From PLanc-01 sp035342095 (GTDB lineage Bacteria > Planctomycetota > Phycisphaerae > Sedimentisphaerales > Anaerobacaceae): a DNA stretch of 60,076 nucleotides. How positions within the stretch are numbered: position 1 is the first letter of the stretch; the number at the start of each line of letters is the position of its first letter. Location: contig DAOQWL010000033.1 in assembly GCA_035342095.1 (NCBI GenBank), positions 1 through 60,076 on the forward strand. The letters run 5' to 3'. Of this stretch, positions 52,554 through 60,076 are shown piece by piece. The notes under the pieces are model-generated. The model worked only from the letters and a program-made list of their open reading frames with translations, had not been told where the DNA came from and made no database searches. Position numbers and translations under genes: made by a program.

Positions 52554-53441
52554 TCACGTCTTTCGGCCGGCGAGCTGACGGAGGACGTCGATGAGGGCGT
52601 GGGTGCCGTCGCGGCCTCGGCCCTCGGCCTGGAGGACTGCGAAGAGCTGCTTGACCAGGGCCGTGCCCGGCAGGGGCTGGCCGATCTGCTCGGCGTATTC
52701 GAGGACCAGGCGCAGGTCCTTCTGCTGGAGATCCACCATGAAGGCGGGTTTCAGGTCGCCGGCTGCGACCTTGGGTCCGAGGACCTTCAGCGAGTGACTG
52801 CCGGCGGCGCCCGCGGTCGTGACTTTCAGCGTGGTCTCGAGATCGAGTCCGGCCCTCTCTGCGAAGGCGAGTCCCTCCGCGACGCTCATGATCGTGTGGA
52901 TCACCATGACCTGGTTTGCGAGCTTGGTGGTCTGCCCGAAGCCGAGCGGGCCGCAATGCGTGACAGTGCGGCCGAGCGTCTCCAGGATCGGCCGGACCCT
53001 CTCGACCGCCTCGGCGGAGCCGCCCGCCATGATGGACAGCTTGGCCTCGATGGCGCCGATCTGGCCGCCGCTGACGGGGGCGTCGATGAGGGTGACGCCG
53101 CGTCTCGCGAGGACCTCTCCCATCGTGCGGGTTTCCGCGGGCGAAATCGTGCTCATGTCAATGCAGGTCAGGCCCTCCCTCGCGGCCTCGATCACGCCGC
53201 CGGGACCGAGCAGAACCGCCCGCACGTCGGGTGTATCCGTCACGCACGTGATCACGATGTCGCTGGCGTGCGCCGCGTCCCTCGGGGTGTCGGCCCATCG
53301 GGCGCCTTCGTTCAGGAGCGTCTCGGCCTTGGACCGGGTCCGCGTGTGGATGGTGAGCGGGTAGCCTGCGCGGAGCAGATTCCGCGTCATCGGCTCACCC
53401 ATGATGCCGATCCCGATGAAGCCGATCCTTGGCATGGTCAT
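52554..53441 (-). CDS. Beta-hydroxyacid dehydrogenase (3-hydroxyisobutyrate/tartronate semialdehyde type)
   Basis: 295-residue NAD(P)-dependent dehydrogenase. The Rossmann motif GFIGIGIMGEPMTRNLLRAG opens the protein, the substrate loop is DAPVSGGQIGAIEAKLSIMAG, and the catalytic lysine lies in GQTTKLANQVMV. Members reduce tartronate semialdehyde, or oxidise 3-hydroxyisobutyrate and similar acids, or 6-phosphogluconate-like analogues; the exact substrate cannot be chosen. It starts ten bases after the membrane protein gene's stop, so the two may be co-transcribed. ATG 53435 is an alternative start. Confidence 0.9.
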   Translation of the reverse strand: MTMPRIGFIGIGIMGEPMTRNLLRAGYPLTIHTRTRSKAETLLNEGARWADTPRDAAHASDIVITCVTDTPDVRAVLLGPGGVIEAAREGLTCIDMSTISPAETRTMGEVLARRGVTLIDAPVSGGQIGAIEAKLSIMAGGSAEAVERVRPILETLGRTVTHCGPLGFGQTTKLANQVMVIHTIMSVAEGLAFAERAGLDLETTLKVTTAGAAGSHSLKVLGPKVAAGDLKPAFMVDLQQKDLRLVLEYAEQIGQPLPGTALVKQLFAVLQAEGRGRDGTHALIDVLRQLAGRKT

Positions 53442-53451
53442 GAGACGGGGC

Positions 53452-54120
53452 TCAGATGATTTCGAGTCTGCGGATGATCGACTTGGACCATCGACTGCTG
53501 CGGATCTGGGTCATGATCAGCAGCAGCAGGGCGACGAACCACAGGCCGCAGAAGCGGAGGTAGTAGAAGACCAGATTCGGCACGCCCTCGGCCTTGTACA
53601 CGAGCCCGTCCTCGATCGCGCCGGGTCCGTAGACGACCCCGACTACGTAGGACTCGAAAAGCTCCTGCCAGGGGATGATCAAGGCCACCATGATCAGCGA
53701 CAGGATGAACGCGCGGGAGATATGATTGATGCCGCCGAGCCTGCCCACGAGGGAGACCATCAGACAGAAGAAGACCGTCATGGCGAACAGGATGGCGGAG
53801 ACGATGAGAATGCCGTTGGCGACGCCGGTGATGCGGGCGACGCGTTCGTAATCGAGTTTGCCGAGCAGGCCCCCGGCGGATGCCTCGTCCGCGGTCGCGC
53901 TCTCGACAGACGTCGTCGTTGCTTCCGGAGTCGTTGCGGCAGGCGTTCCGGCGGCCTTGATGAGGCGCAGATCGACCGCCCAGAAGGCCGCCTGGACGAG
54001 GACCAGGCAGATCAGCACGATGGCGAAGAAGATGCTCTTCCAGGTGCGGAAGACGGCGACGGCTTCGAGGCTGTCGCTCGTCTCGATCATGTTGTTCGGA
54101 TTGACCGGCATGTCACTCAT
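53452..54120 (-). CDS. Polytopic membrane protein, unknown function
   Basis: 222 residues with four or five hydrophobic helices: SIFFAIVLICLVLVQAAFWA, GILIVSAILFAMTVFFCLMV, AFILSLIMVALIIPW and YLRFCGLWFVALLLLIMTQI. A periplasmic or cytoplasmic Thr/Ala-rich loop (residues 58-80) lies between the first two. GGGGAG precedes the ATG at 54120. The family is not recognised; planctomycete membrane proteins of this kind are common near metabolic genes. Followed closely by the hydroxyacid dehydrogenase. Confidence 0.75.
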   Translation of the reverse strand: MSDMPVNPNNMIETSDSLEAVAVFRTWKSIFFAIVLICLVLVQAAFWAVDLRLIKAAGTPAATTPEATTTSVESATADEASAGGLLGKLDYERVARITGVANGILIVSAILFAMTVFFCLMVSLVGRLGGINHISRAFILSLIMVALIIPWQELFESYVVGVVYGPGAIEDGLVYKAEGVPNLVFYYLRFCGLWFVALLLLIMTQIRSSRWSKSIIRRLEII

Positions 54121-54311
54121 AGATCGTACTCCCCGTTTTCTCTCGACTTTGCCGAGCCAGGATCTGATCCCGCCCGAAACGGTGTCCGCCACAGGACCGG
54201 ACCGACGCGGACCGACAAGGTTCCATGATCTGCATAAAAAAGGACGCTTTCACGATTATCCGCAATTGGGACAACCGACACAAGGGAATTCTTCGCGGCG
54301 TCCCAGGCTGC

Positions 54312-54941
54312 TCATCCGCCCGAGGCCAGGGGCACCCGGACGGCACGAATCGCCTGCGACAGGCCGCACATCACCGACTCGATCTTGTGGGTCTCCTCTG
54401 CCGTGACGGTCAGCGGCGCCGGACGCCACAGGAGCGCGAATCCCAGGGATCGGCCCAAATCGCTCAGCGGGAGCGTCACGATCGAGAACCTGGCCAACTG
54501 CTTGAGGTCCTCACCCAGATCCAGGCTGGACAGCTCGGCGAGCGTGCAGGTCTTGTTCGACTTGCAGATTCCGTCGACGAGTTCCGAGGTGAGGTGTTCC
54601 TGAGGTCCTTGTTGCTGGCACGCGAACATGTCATCGCCCGCGAAGGAATAGAGTTCGCAGCCGTCCGCCTGCCGGAGGTAGAAGGCCACGCCGGTTCCGG
54701 GCAGTTCCTGGCGGATTTGTCGGTCGGCCCGGGCCAGCAGTTGGTTGAGGTCCAGACTGCCCAACAGAGACTTGTAGAACTGGGCTGCGAAACTGATCGT
54801 GTAGAGTCTCTGAATGAAGGCTCGCTGGGCGGAAATCAAGTCGTTGCACAGGATATCGATCTTGCTGGCCTGCTGTTTGCGTTGCCTGTTGACCCGGTTC
54901 AGCAGCAGGCGCAGCCGTCTATGTCGTTCGGTCTGACTCAT
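54312..54941 (-). CDS. GAF-like signalling protein
   Basis: 209 residues. An N-terminal basic helix (RHRRLRLLLNRVNRQRKQQA) leads into a coiled segment and a GAF-like domain: QLLARADRQIRQELPGTGVA then FYLRQADG, FSIVTLPLSDLGRSLGFALL and the closing helix. No output domain is present, so it may be a partner for the histidine kinase encoded downstream in the window, which has a similar GAF-like central region. GGAG precedes the ATG by four bases. Ligand unknown. Confidence 0.65.
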   Translation of the reverse strand: MSQTERHRRLRLLLNRVNRQRKQQASKIDILCNDLISAQRAFIQRLYTISFAAQFYKSLLGSLDLNQLLARADRQIRQELPGTGVAFYLRQADGCELYSFAGDDMFACQQQGPQEHLTSELVDGICKSNKTCTLAELSSLDLGEDLKQLARFSIVTLPLSDLGRSLGFALLWRPAPLTVTAEETHKIESVMCGLSQAIRAVRVPLASGG

Positions 54942-55605
54942 AGGTCTCCACGTCTAAGGATGCCTACTGGGCCTCCTCCGTATGGGAATATGGCGCACGG
55001 CTCTTCTCTTGGGGCCGAAACCCATGCATAAGTTCGGCCCCGCACAGGAAATGCTTTAGTGCCGTCGGGCACAGATTGTCCGTCGGGCCGGTCGCCCCAT
55101 AAACAGCGATGTATCATCGGTGGGGTCCGCCCGACGCTGAGCGGACGCCTCGCCACAAGATGCGAGAATCCGGGTCGCGAAGCCTCACGGGCGATGTTCT
55201 CGGACCCGCTGAGGCGGATCGCCCAGGCGTCCAGGCGCGAGGCAACTGCAGACCCGGCGTTGTCGCCCACCGCACGCCGTGGCGGCAATCGCCTTCTGAA
55301 CTCCCGATAGCCTTCCCTCCGAGCCAAAGATGTGTCGTGAGATCGCAGGGACAGGATCGCTCGGTCGCTGGGTGCTGCACTGGTGACCACGAGTCCCGAG
55401 GTCGGCACAAGCAAGGTGTGAGGTGCAGGAGTTTCCCTGCGCCCCCACACCCTGCCTGCCACAGAGCTTCAGTTTGACACCAGAACTCTGCCTGGGGCTG
55501 TCCGCCACCTTCCCTCCCGGGACAGGTTCACATGCCAGTATACGGATTGTCGGAACGCGAAATCAATTGTTACAACTACGTATTTTTCGGGGAATTTCGC
55601 CAAGA
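54942..55605. other. Long gene-free region
   Basis: About 660 bases with no supported gene; open frames on both strands are Arg/Pro/Ser-rich and lack ribosome binding sites. Two small hairpins are possible (GGGGCCGAAACCC-type near 55013). The sequence grows AT-rich from 55560 toward the terminator. Confidence 0.5.
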
Positions 55606-55629
55606 AACCAGGCGATATGCCTGGGTTTT
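55606..55629 (-). terminator. Rho-independent terminator of the kinase gene
   Basis: Read on the minus strand: AAACCCAGGCATATCGCCTG then GTTTCTT, a 9-pair stem with a T-rich tail, placed 50 bases after the kinase stop. Confidence 0.75.
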
Positions 55630-55678
55630 CGCCCGGTGGGCCAAGGGCGCCCCGCCGGGTGGATGATCTGCCGGCTCG

Positions 55679-57907
55679 TCACGCGGTGGGCAGAGTCACC
55701 GTCACCGTGGTGCCATGGTCCGGCTGGCTTTCGAGCTCGATCGTGCCGCCGTTGAGCTGAACGAGCCGGCTGGCGAACGCCAGACCCATGCCGCGTTTGC
55801 GTCCGGCGGGTTTCGCCGAGAAGAACGGGCTGGCCGCCTTCTTGATGGTGGCCTCGTCCATGCCGCTGCCGAGATCGCTGACCTTGAGGATCAGGCCCGT
55901 ATCGGCCGCTTCGACCGCGATCTTAACCGGTCCCGTCGTGTCTGCGTAGGACTCGACCGCGTTGGCGATGATATTGGCCAAGGCCGAGGCGATCTGAGCC
56001 GAGTCCACCATGGCGGTCATAAAACCCTGTGCGACCTGAACTTGCGCGTTGATGTGCTCGGCGCCGGTCTTCTGTCGGGCCAGCTCGATCGCTTCGTCGA
56101 TGATCTGTCGGATATCCGACGGACCCACGCGAGGCGCCGGCGGCTGGGCGTAGGCCATCAGGTCGTCCACCAGGCTCGATGCCTCGCGGGCGTTCTCGAC
56201 GATCTTCTCGAGGGCATTGCGCTTCTGGCCGTCGGATTCCGCCTGGGCGATCAGTTGCGCCCGGCCCGTAATGACCGACAGCGGATTGTTCAGCTCGTGG
56301 GCGACGCCCGCGGCCATTTCCGCCAAAGCCTCGACCGCGTTTCCCATCGGGGTCGCCCGAGATGCTGTTGACCTGGGTCGGCCGTTCTCGTGGGACAGGC
56401 GCTCCGCGAGGCGTTCTCGCCGCTCGTTGGCGAGCGCCAGGCCAAGGATCGTGCCCGCCAGCGAGGCCGCTGTCTCGAATCGCTCCGCGAACAGACCCGC
56501 GTCGGCAGGGTAGCTCAACTCGAAAACCACCAGGCCGATCGCCTGGCCGTCCGAGAGCAGGGGAAGGACCTTCGTCTGGCCGCGGCTGAAATCGACTTCG
56601 AGCTGCTCCAGGAGCCACTCCACGCGATCCTGCGCGTCGAGCACGGCGAACTGGTTCACCAGAGACTTGGGGACAGGCGAGTCCTCCGCCGGGGCCTCCA
56701 GGACGGTCTTGTGACTATGGCCGAGGGCCTCGACGACCGCGGCGTCGATGGCTCCCTCTCGCGGGCAAGCGGTCAGGCAGATGCAAACCGTGCCGGTCTG
56801 GAAGAACCGCTGCCACCGCCTGGCGAATTCCTCGGCCAAGTCGATGGCTGCGACGCTCGAACTGACCTCGTTCAGGAACTCCTGGGCGAAGCCCAGGTAC
56901 CCGGAGGCCGCCGCGAGCGCGCGTCCTTCCGCAGACAGCTTCGTGTGTTTCCTCGCGAGATCCGCGGCTGTTGCCTGGATCAGGTCGCAGTACCTGGCGG
57001 TGGCCCGAGGGATCTCCAGACCGAGAGCCTCGGACCGACGTTTGACCTCCGCCGGCAGATCGTCGATGATCTGCTGGAGCGTCTTGACGGCGATTCCGAC
57101 CGATTCGCCGACCTCGACGAGGGGATCGGGCGCGTCGAAACTCCCCGATTGGCCGATGCCCGCGCGACGCGCCATATTGTCGGCGGCCTTCACCAACAGG
57201 GCGATTCTCGCCTCCGCCACCGGCTCGAGCGCGGAGGCGTCCCGATGGTGCAGCCAGATCGCCAGCATGATCGGCTCGGGCAGTCGCCAGCGTTGGGCGA
57301 GCTGCCTGCCGAGCAGCGTGTGGTTGGTCCCGAGGTGCTCGTGCTCGACTCGGTACAGAGCGAGGTTTGTCGCCTCCGCCTCGCGGGCCATGGCGGCCAG
57401 GCTCTTGGGCATGACGTCCTGCAAGGCGAACTTGCCGATGTCGTGCAGCAAGCCGGCGGACCAGGCGAGCTGCGGATCGACGTCGGGGGCCGCCTCCGCG
57501 AGCCGACGGGCGCAATGGGCGACCGCTACACTGTGCAGGATTAGGTCCTTGCGGTCCGGCGAGCCAAGCTGCTGATCGGCGAAGTCGATCTCGAAGCCCG
57601 CGGTGACCTTGGTTTGCAGGAGGGCGTCTCGAACGTCGTCCGCGTCCAACCGGTCGAGAACGAGGCGGACCGAGTGACGCTGCGGAACCGGGCCCGCGGC
57701 GCGGCGCTGCGCGAGCGAGAGAATGGCCGCCGCACAGGCGGGCTCGCATTCGAGCGTCTCCACGACCGATGCCGGCGAGAAGCGGCTCTGCGCCAGCTTC
57801 GTGAGATACTGCACAGCGACGCACGGCGGGACCGACAGCGAGTCCAGCTCGTTGATAGCCAGCTCCACCTTGCGGGACGCCGTCGCATCGATGTACCTTT
57901 TCGCCAT
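55679..57907 (-). CDS. HDOD-GAF-histidine kinase
   Basis: 742-residue signalling protein. An N-terminal HDOD domain (about 1-260) has SVPPCVAVQYLTKLAQSRFS and GLLHDIGKFALQDVMP; a GAF-like region follows; then a HisKA domain with the phosphorylated histidine in AAGVAHELNNPLSVITGRAQ, and an ATPase domain with the N box ANIIANAVESY and G boxes DLGSGMDE and KRGMGLAFA. No transmembrane helix is seen, so it is cytoplasmic. It follows an HTH-receiver regulator gene on the same strand 102 bases away, an apparent two-component pair. The HDOD-kinase combination is typical of planctomycetes and deltaproteobacteria. Start 57907 follows weak signals. Confidence 0.92.
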   Translation of the reverse strand: MAKRYIDATASRKVELAINELDSLSVPPCVAVQYLTKLAQSRFSPASVVETLECEPACAAAILSLAQRRAAGPVPQRHSVRLVLDRLDADDVRDALLQTKVTAGFEIDFADQQLGSPDRKDLILHSVAVAHCARRLAEAAPDVDPQLAWSAGLLHDIGKFALQDVMPKSLAAMAREAEATNLALYRVEHEHLGTNHTLLGRQLAQRWRLPEPIMLAIWLHHRDASALEPVAEARIALLVKAADNMARRAGIGQSGSFDAPDPLVEVGESVGIAVKTLQQIIDDLPAEVKRRSEALGLEIPRATARYCDLIQATAADLARKHTKLSAEGRALAAASGYLGFAQEFLNEVSSSVAAIDLAEEFARRWQRFFQTGTVCICLTACPREGAIDAAVVEALGHSHKTVLEAPAEDSPVPKSLVNQFAVLDAQDRVEWLLEQLEVDFSRGQTKVLPLLSDGQAIGLVVFELSYPADAGLFAERFETAASLAGTILGLALANERRERLAERLSHENGRPRSTASRATPMGNAVEALAEMAAGVAHELNNPLSVITGRAQLIAQAESDGQKRNALEKIVENAREASSLVDDLMAYAQPPAPRVGPSDIRQIIDEAIELARQKTGAEHINAQVQVAQGFMTAMVDSAQIASALANIIANAVESYADTTGPVKIAVEAADTGLILKVSDLGSGMDEATIKKAASPFFSAKPAGRKRGMGLAFASRLVQLNGGTIELESQPDHGTTVTVTLPTA

Positions 57908-58009
57908 GCGGCTACCCTGCGTTCTCTCCGTCTGGGGGTCTCCACTCGCCACCGATGGCGTGCTTCACCCTCACTCCGACTCCTGTCCTGTTGTCGCCCT
58001 GCGGCGCTC

Positions 58010-58579
58010 TCAGGCGACCAACTGCAAGGCCGCGTTGACCTTCTCGGTCAGTTCCGAGATGTCGAACGGCTTGCGAATGAACGACTCGGCGCCCGACTTG
58101 AAGAGCTGGTCGATCTCTTCCTGCTTGATGACGCCGCTGACGATGATGATCCGGGTGTTCTCGAATTCCGGGTTGTTCCGGATCGTCTGGCACACGACGT
58201 TCCCGTTGACATCCGGCAGCATGTAGTCGAGCAGGATCAGGTCCGGACGGAACAGTTGCGTCACCATCCCGGCCTCGTATCCGCTCGACGCCGTGCGGAT
58301 CTCGTAACGCCCGTCGCGCGTCAGAATGTCCGTGATCAGCTCCACGATTTCCGCATCATCGTCCACGACCAGCACCTTCTTGCGCCCCGAGTCCAGGTTG
58401 TCCAGCGGGATGCTGTTGTCCCGCATGAACTTGATCAGATTCGCACGGGGGATGCGTCGGAACTTCGAGCCCGGCACCCGGAAGCCCCGGAGCCGGCCCG
58501 AGTCGAAACAACGGATGATCGTTTGCTGACTGACCCGACAAATGTCTGCGGCCTCGCCGGTGGTAAATAGATCCTTCAT
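58010..58579 (-). CDS. HTH-receiver response regulator
   Basis: 189 residues. The N-terminal excisionase/MerR-like helix-turn-helix (MKDLFTTGEAADICRVSQQT, then IIRCFDSGRLRGFRVPGSKF) precedes a receiver domain with the acidic pair in VLVVDDDAEIVELI, the phospho-acceptor Asp in LILLDYMLPDVNG, and the lysine in SFIRKPFDI. DNA binding at the N-terminus is the reverse of the common receiver-first order. It pairs with the HDOD kinase encoded downstream. GGAAGGGCAAGG precedes the ATG, and a promoter lies at 58645-58673. Confidence 0.92.
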   Translation of the reverse strand: MKDLFTTGEAADICRVSQQTIIRCFDSGRLRGFRVPGSKFRRIPRANLIKFMRDNSIPLDNLDSGRKKVLVVDDDAEIVELITDILTRDGRYEIRTASSGYEAGMVTQLFRPDLILLDYMLPDVNGNVVCQTIRNNPEFENTRIIIVSGVIKQEEIDQLFKSGAESFIRKPFDISELTEKVNAALQLVA

Positions 58580-58644
58580 CCTTGCCCTTCCTTTTTCGCC
58601 AAATCCATTTGACAGAAGGCCCACTCAGTTTGCCTTACTGTCCC

Positions 58645-58673
58645 ACCTTAACCTGTCACCCACAGCATGTCAA
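58645..58673 (-). promoter_or_regulatory. Promoter of the HTH-receiver/kinase operon
   Basis: Minus-strand -35 TTGACA (58668-58673), 17-base spacer, -10 TAAGGT (58645-58650). The -35 is perfect, the -10 weak. Confidence 0.55.
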
Positions 58674-58826
58674 GGTGAAAAAAGCATAAAAACCCCGTTC
58701 TTTGCCATAGTACCCAGTTTCTTATCGGCAACTCCCGGTCTTTCTCTTTGATGAATTTTCCCGGACGCTTCGCCGGAGGATGGGCAATTTGGAGCCCCGC
58801 AGCAGGCACACCCGCGAAGGCGGGGC

Positions 58827-59825
58827 CTACCGCGGGCCGGCCCTCGTACCGAAATCGGGTTCGTTTCGCACGATCGATGGCGAAGTGTGAAGCGTTTCGC
58901 CCGGAGACCGCGCCGCTCGTCCCTCCTCGTTCGTGGCGACCCCAGCGTTGCCAGGAGGAGCCTGCGCCGGACTTGGTCCGGGACCGGCAGGCGTCTTCGT
59001 AGCACGGGCATCCTGCCCGTGAGTAGCATGGGCGTCCCGCCCATGATTCCCGTCCGGCACGTTCGTAGTGACGCCGTAAGGCGTTATCTTCTCTTCTGCG
59101 AGTTTGAAGTGCGATGTTTGAAGTGTGAAGTCAGACGGGCCACCGCCCAAGGCCTGACAGCTCGCACTTGCCGTTCCCTCCGACGATGGTTTCGCGCCAA
59201 ACGAACCCAATTCCGCCCCTGCGACGGCCTCCTGACCCGCCGGAGGGGTGCTTTCCAAATGGTGAGCTTCCCCCGGCCGGGCCGCTGTGCGCACCTCCCG
59301 CTCCCTACGCAGCTCGGCCATCGTCCGGTACAGGCTGCTCTCGATCCGTCGTTCATACATCAGCAGCCGGTCCAGGACCCGCGCCTCCGCGAAGTCCGCG
59401 ACGACGAGCTTGCCCAAGGAAGCGTTCTCATCGACCACGCCGGCAATGCCCCGATCCCAGTCGCTTCCTTTGATCTGCTTCCACTCTTCGAGTCGGGCCT
59501 CCAGCAGATCCGTCGGCTCGCCATCGTCCAGTGCCGCGAAGGCAATGTTCTGGAGCCGCTCGGCCCTTTGCAGTCGCCAGGAGAGCCCGACGATCCGCTC
59601 CGCGAGCATCGCTTCCACCGCTCCGGCCGGCGCCAGCTCCTGGAGCATCCCCTCCCGGTAGACCTCGAATTCCGCCGGGTCTTCCCCCTGGATGACCGCC
59701 TCCCGCGCCAGCAGGCCATGCTTGATCGCATTCCGCGAAGCCCTCTCCTTGCCTTGTGCCGTACGAGGTCCCGTGGACTTGCGAGCATTCAAACGATTCG
59801 CCTGGATCTGTGCAGTAGTCGCCAT
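58827..59825 (-). CDS. Planctomycete-type hypothetical protein (ANRLNARKSTGPRT)
   Basis: 332 residues. The first 170 carry a well-known but unnamed planctomycete protein family: MATTAQIQANRLNARKSTGP, then RNAIKHGLLAREAVI, MLAERIVGLSWRLQRAERLQ and a helical stretch up to LLMYERRIESSLYRTMAELR. GGAGGG lies seven bases before the ATG. The last 110 residues are read out of dispersed repeats (LQTSHFKLAEEK; ITPYGVTTN; NHGRDAHATHGQDARATK), so the native C-terminus is probably lost or the frame extended. The family often occurs as scattered copies; a link to mobile elements is possible but unproven. Confidence 0.8.
   Translation of the reverse strand: MATTAQIQANRLNARKSTGPRTAQGKERASRNAIKHGLLAREAVIQGEDPAEFEVYREGMLQELAPAGAVEAMLAERIVGLSWRLQRAERLQNIAFAALDDGEPTDLLEARLEEWKQIKGSDWDRGIAGVVDENASLGKLVVADFAEARVLDRLLMYERRIESSLYRTMAELRREREVRTAARPGEAHHLESTPPAGQEAVAGAELGSFGAKPSSEGTASASCQALGGGPSDFTLQTSHFKLAEEKITPYGVTTNVPDGNHGRDAHATHGQDARATKTPAGPGPSPAQAPPGNAGVATNEEGRAARSPGETLHTSPSIVRNEPDFGTRAGPR
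58980..59135. repeat. Cluster of dispersed repeats in the 3' part of the hypothetical gene
   Basis: TAGCACGGGCATCCTGCCCG and AGCATGGGCGTCCCGCCCAT (59000-59045), then GTAGTGACGCCGTAAGGCG (59064-59085) and TTTGAAGTGCGATGTTTGAA then GTGTGAAG (59104-59132). The first two types recur at 29890-30228 and 27434-27525. Confidence 0.7.
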
Positions 59826-59847
59826 ACTGAGCCCTCCGAATTGATGG

Positions 59848-60044
59848 TTCTACGCTTCACGCTTCACAATTCACGCTTCACGACGCGTGGCCCCCAACGG
59901 GGCCACACATATGGCGAGTATACCATAGCGACCCAGCGGATGTCAACAGCAATCTAACAAACACAGAAAGAAAAAGCTTCGCCACAGAGGTCACAGGGCG
60001 AGGAGGCTCTTGTAGTACGCTGTCCATCTTAATTTGGTGGGCGG
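59848..60044. repeat. Repeats at the end of the window
   Basis: TCTACGCTTCACGCTTCACA with ATTCACGCTTCACGACG (59852-59885), and at 60013-60044 GTAGTACGCTGTCCATCTTA then ATTTGGTGGG, the left end of an element like that at 47767-47900. No gene is seen between 59826 and the end. Confidence 0.6.
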
Positions 60045-60076
60045 ATTGAGCGTCATTTGCCGATGATTCCTTTCAG

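Noticed and set aside
54938..55462. 174-codon minus-strand frame in the 55-kb gap
   Set aside because: Arg/Pro/Ser-rich, no ribosome binding site, no recognisable domain.

Overview
The window is a high-GC chromosomal segment. It is most consistent with a planctomycete, probably of the Phycisphaerae/Sedimentisphaerales type; this is inferred from gene content, not from any marker phylogeny. Pointers are a DUF2961 (GH172-type) lipoprotein, a DUF1080 lipoprotein, a formylglycine-generating-enzyme-like lipoprotein, a eukaryotic-type hexokinase, the small protein family beginning ANRLNARKSTGPRT, and many short palindromic repeats between and inside genes. No tRNA, rRNA, prophage or complete insertion sequence was recognised.

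Layout. 0-2.5 kb (minus): DUF1848, overlapping HEPN and MNT genes, and an FRG-domain protein, an accessory cluster of defence flavour. 2.5-5.1 kb (plus): a membrane protein and two secreted carbohydrate-active lipoproteins. 5.2-20.1 kb (minus): two complete tripartite RND efflux cassettes, each headed by a paralogous TetR gene behind a near-identical promoter/operator. The first ends in a crotonase-fold gene and an unknown domain separated by a one-base frame change. 20.2-26.2 kb (mostly plus): prfB with a programmed +1 frameshift, pepA, folE, a tandem PTPS and an RluA-type pseudouridine synthase. 26.3-30.9 kb (minus): SGNH protein, MBOAT acyltransferase, histone-deacetylase-like enzyme and FGE-like lipoprotein, suggesting surface polysaccharide or cell-envelope acyl chemistry. 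31.2-34.3 kb (plus): lipoprotein, galE and hexokinase. 34.7-40.4 kb (minus): methyltransferase, serine hydrolase, a double-SIS MurQ/GKRP-like protein and dnaA, followed by a probable oriC. 41.1-44.5 kb: a type IIG restriction-modification gene with a C7 frameshift in its NPPW motif. 44.6-49.9 kb: efp, der, a secreted peroxiredoxin, a GH43 enzyme and a secreted VOC protein. 49.9-52.5 kb: a repeat-rich region and a tandem set of paralogs carrying an unrecognised YHVC domain, one of them fused to an Rnk/GreA-C-like domain. 52.5-60 kb (minus): a beta-hydroxyacid dehydrogenase, a membrane protein, a GAF-like protein, an HTH-receiver regulator with an HDOD/histidine kinase, and a planctomycete-type hypothetical protein.

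The most striking pattern is the population of short palindromic elements. One AT-rich family ends 13-15 nt before the start codons of prfB, the PTPS gene, galE and the hexokinase gene, leaving room only for the ribosome binding site. Other families lie in frame inside coding regions (double-SIS gene, outer-membrane factor, FGE-like lipoprotein, serine hydrolase signal region), much as Rickettsia palindromic elements do. Two apparent frame changes fall in homopolymers (C6 at 6004-6009 and C7 at 42930-42936), so sequencing error must be excluded before they are interpreted biologically.
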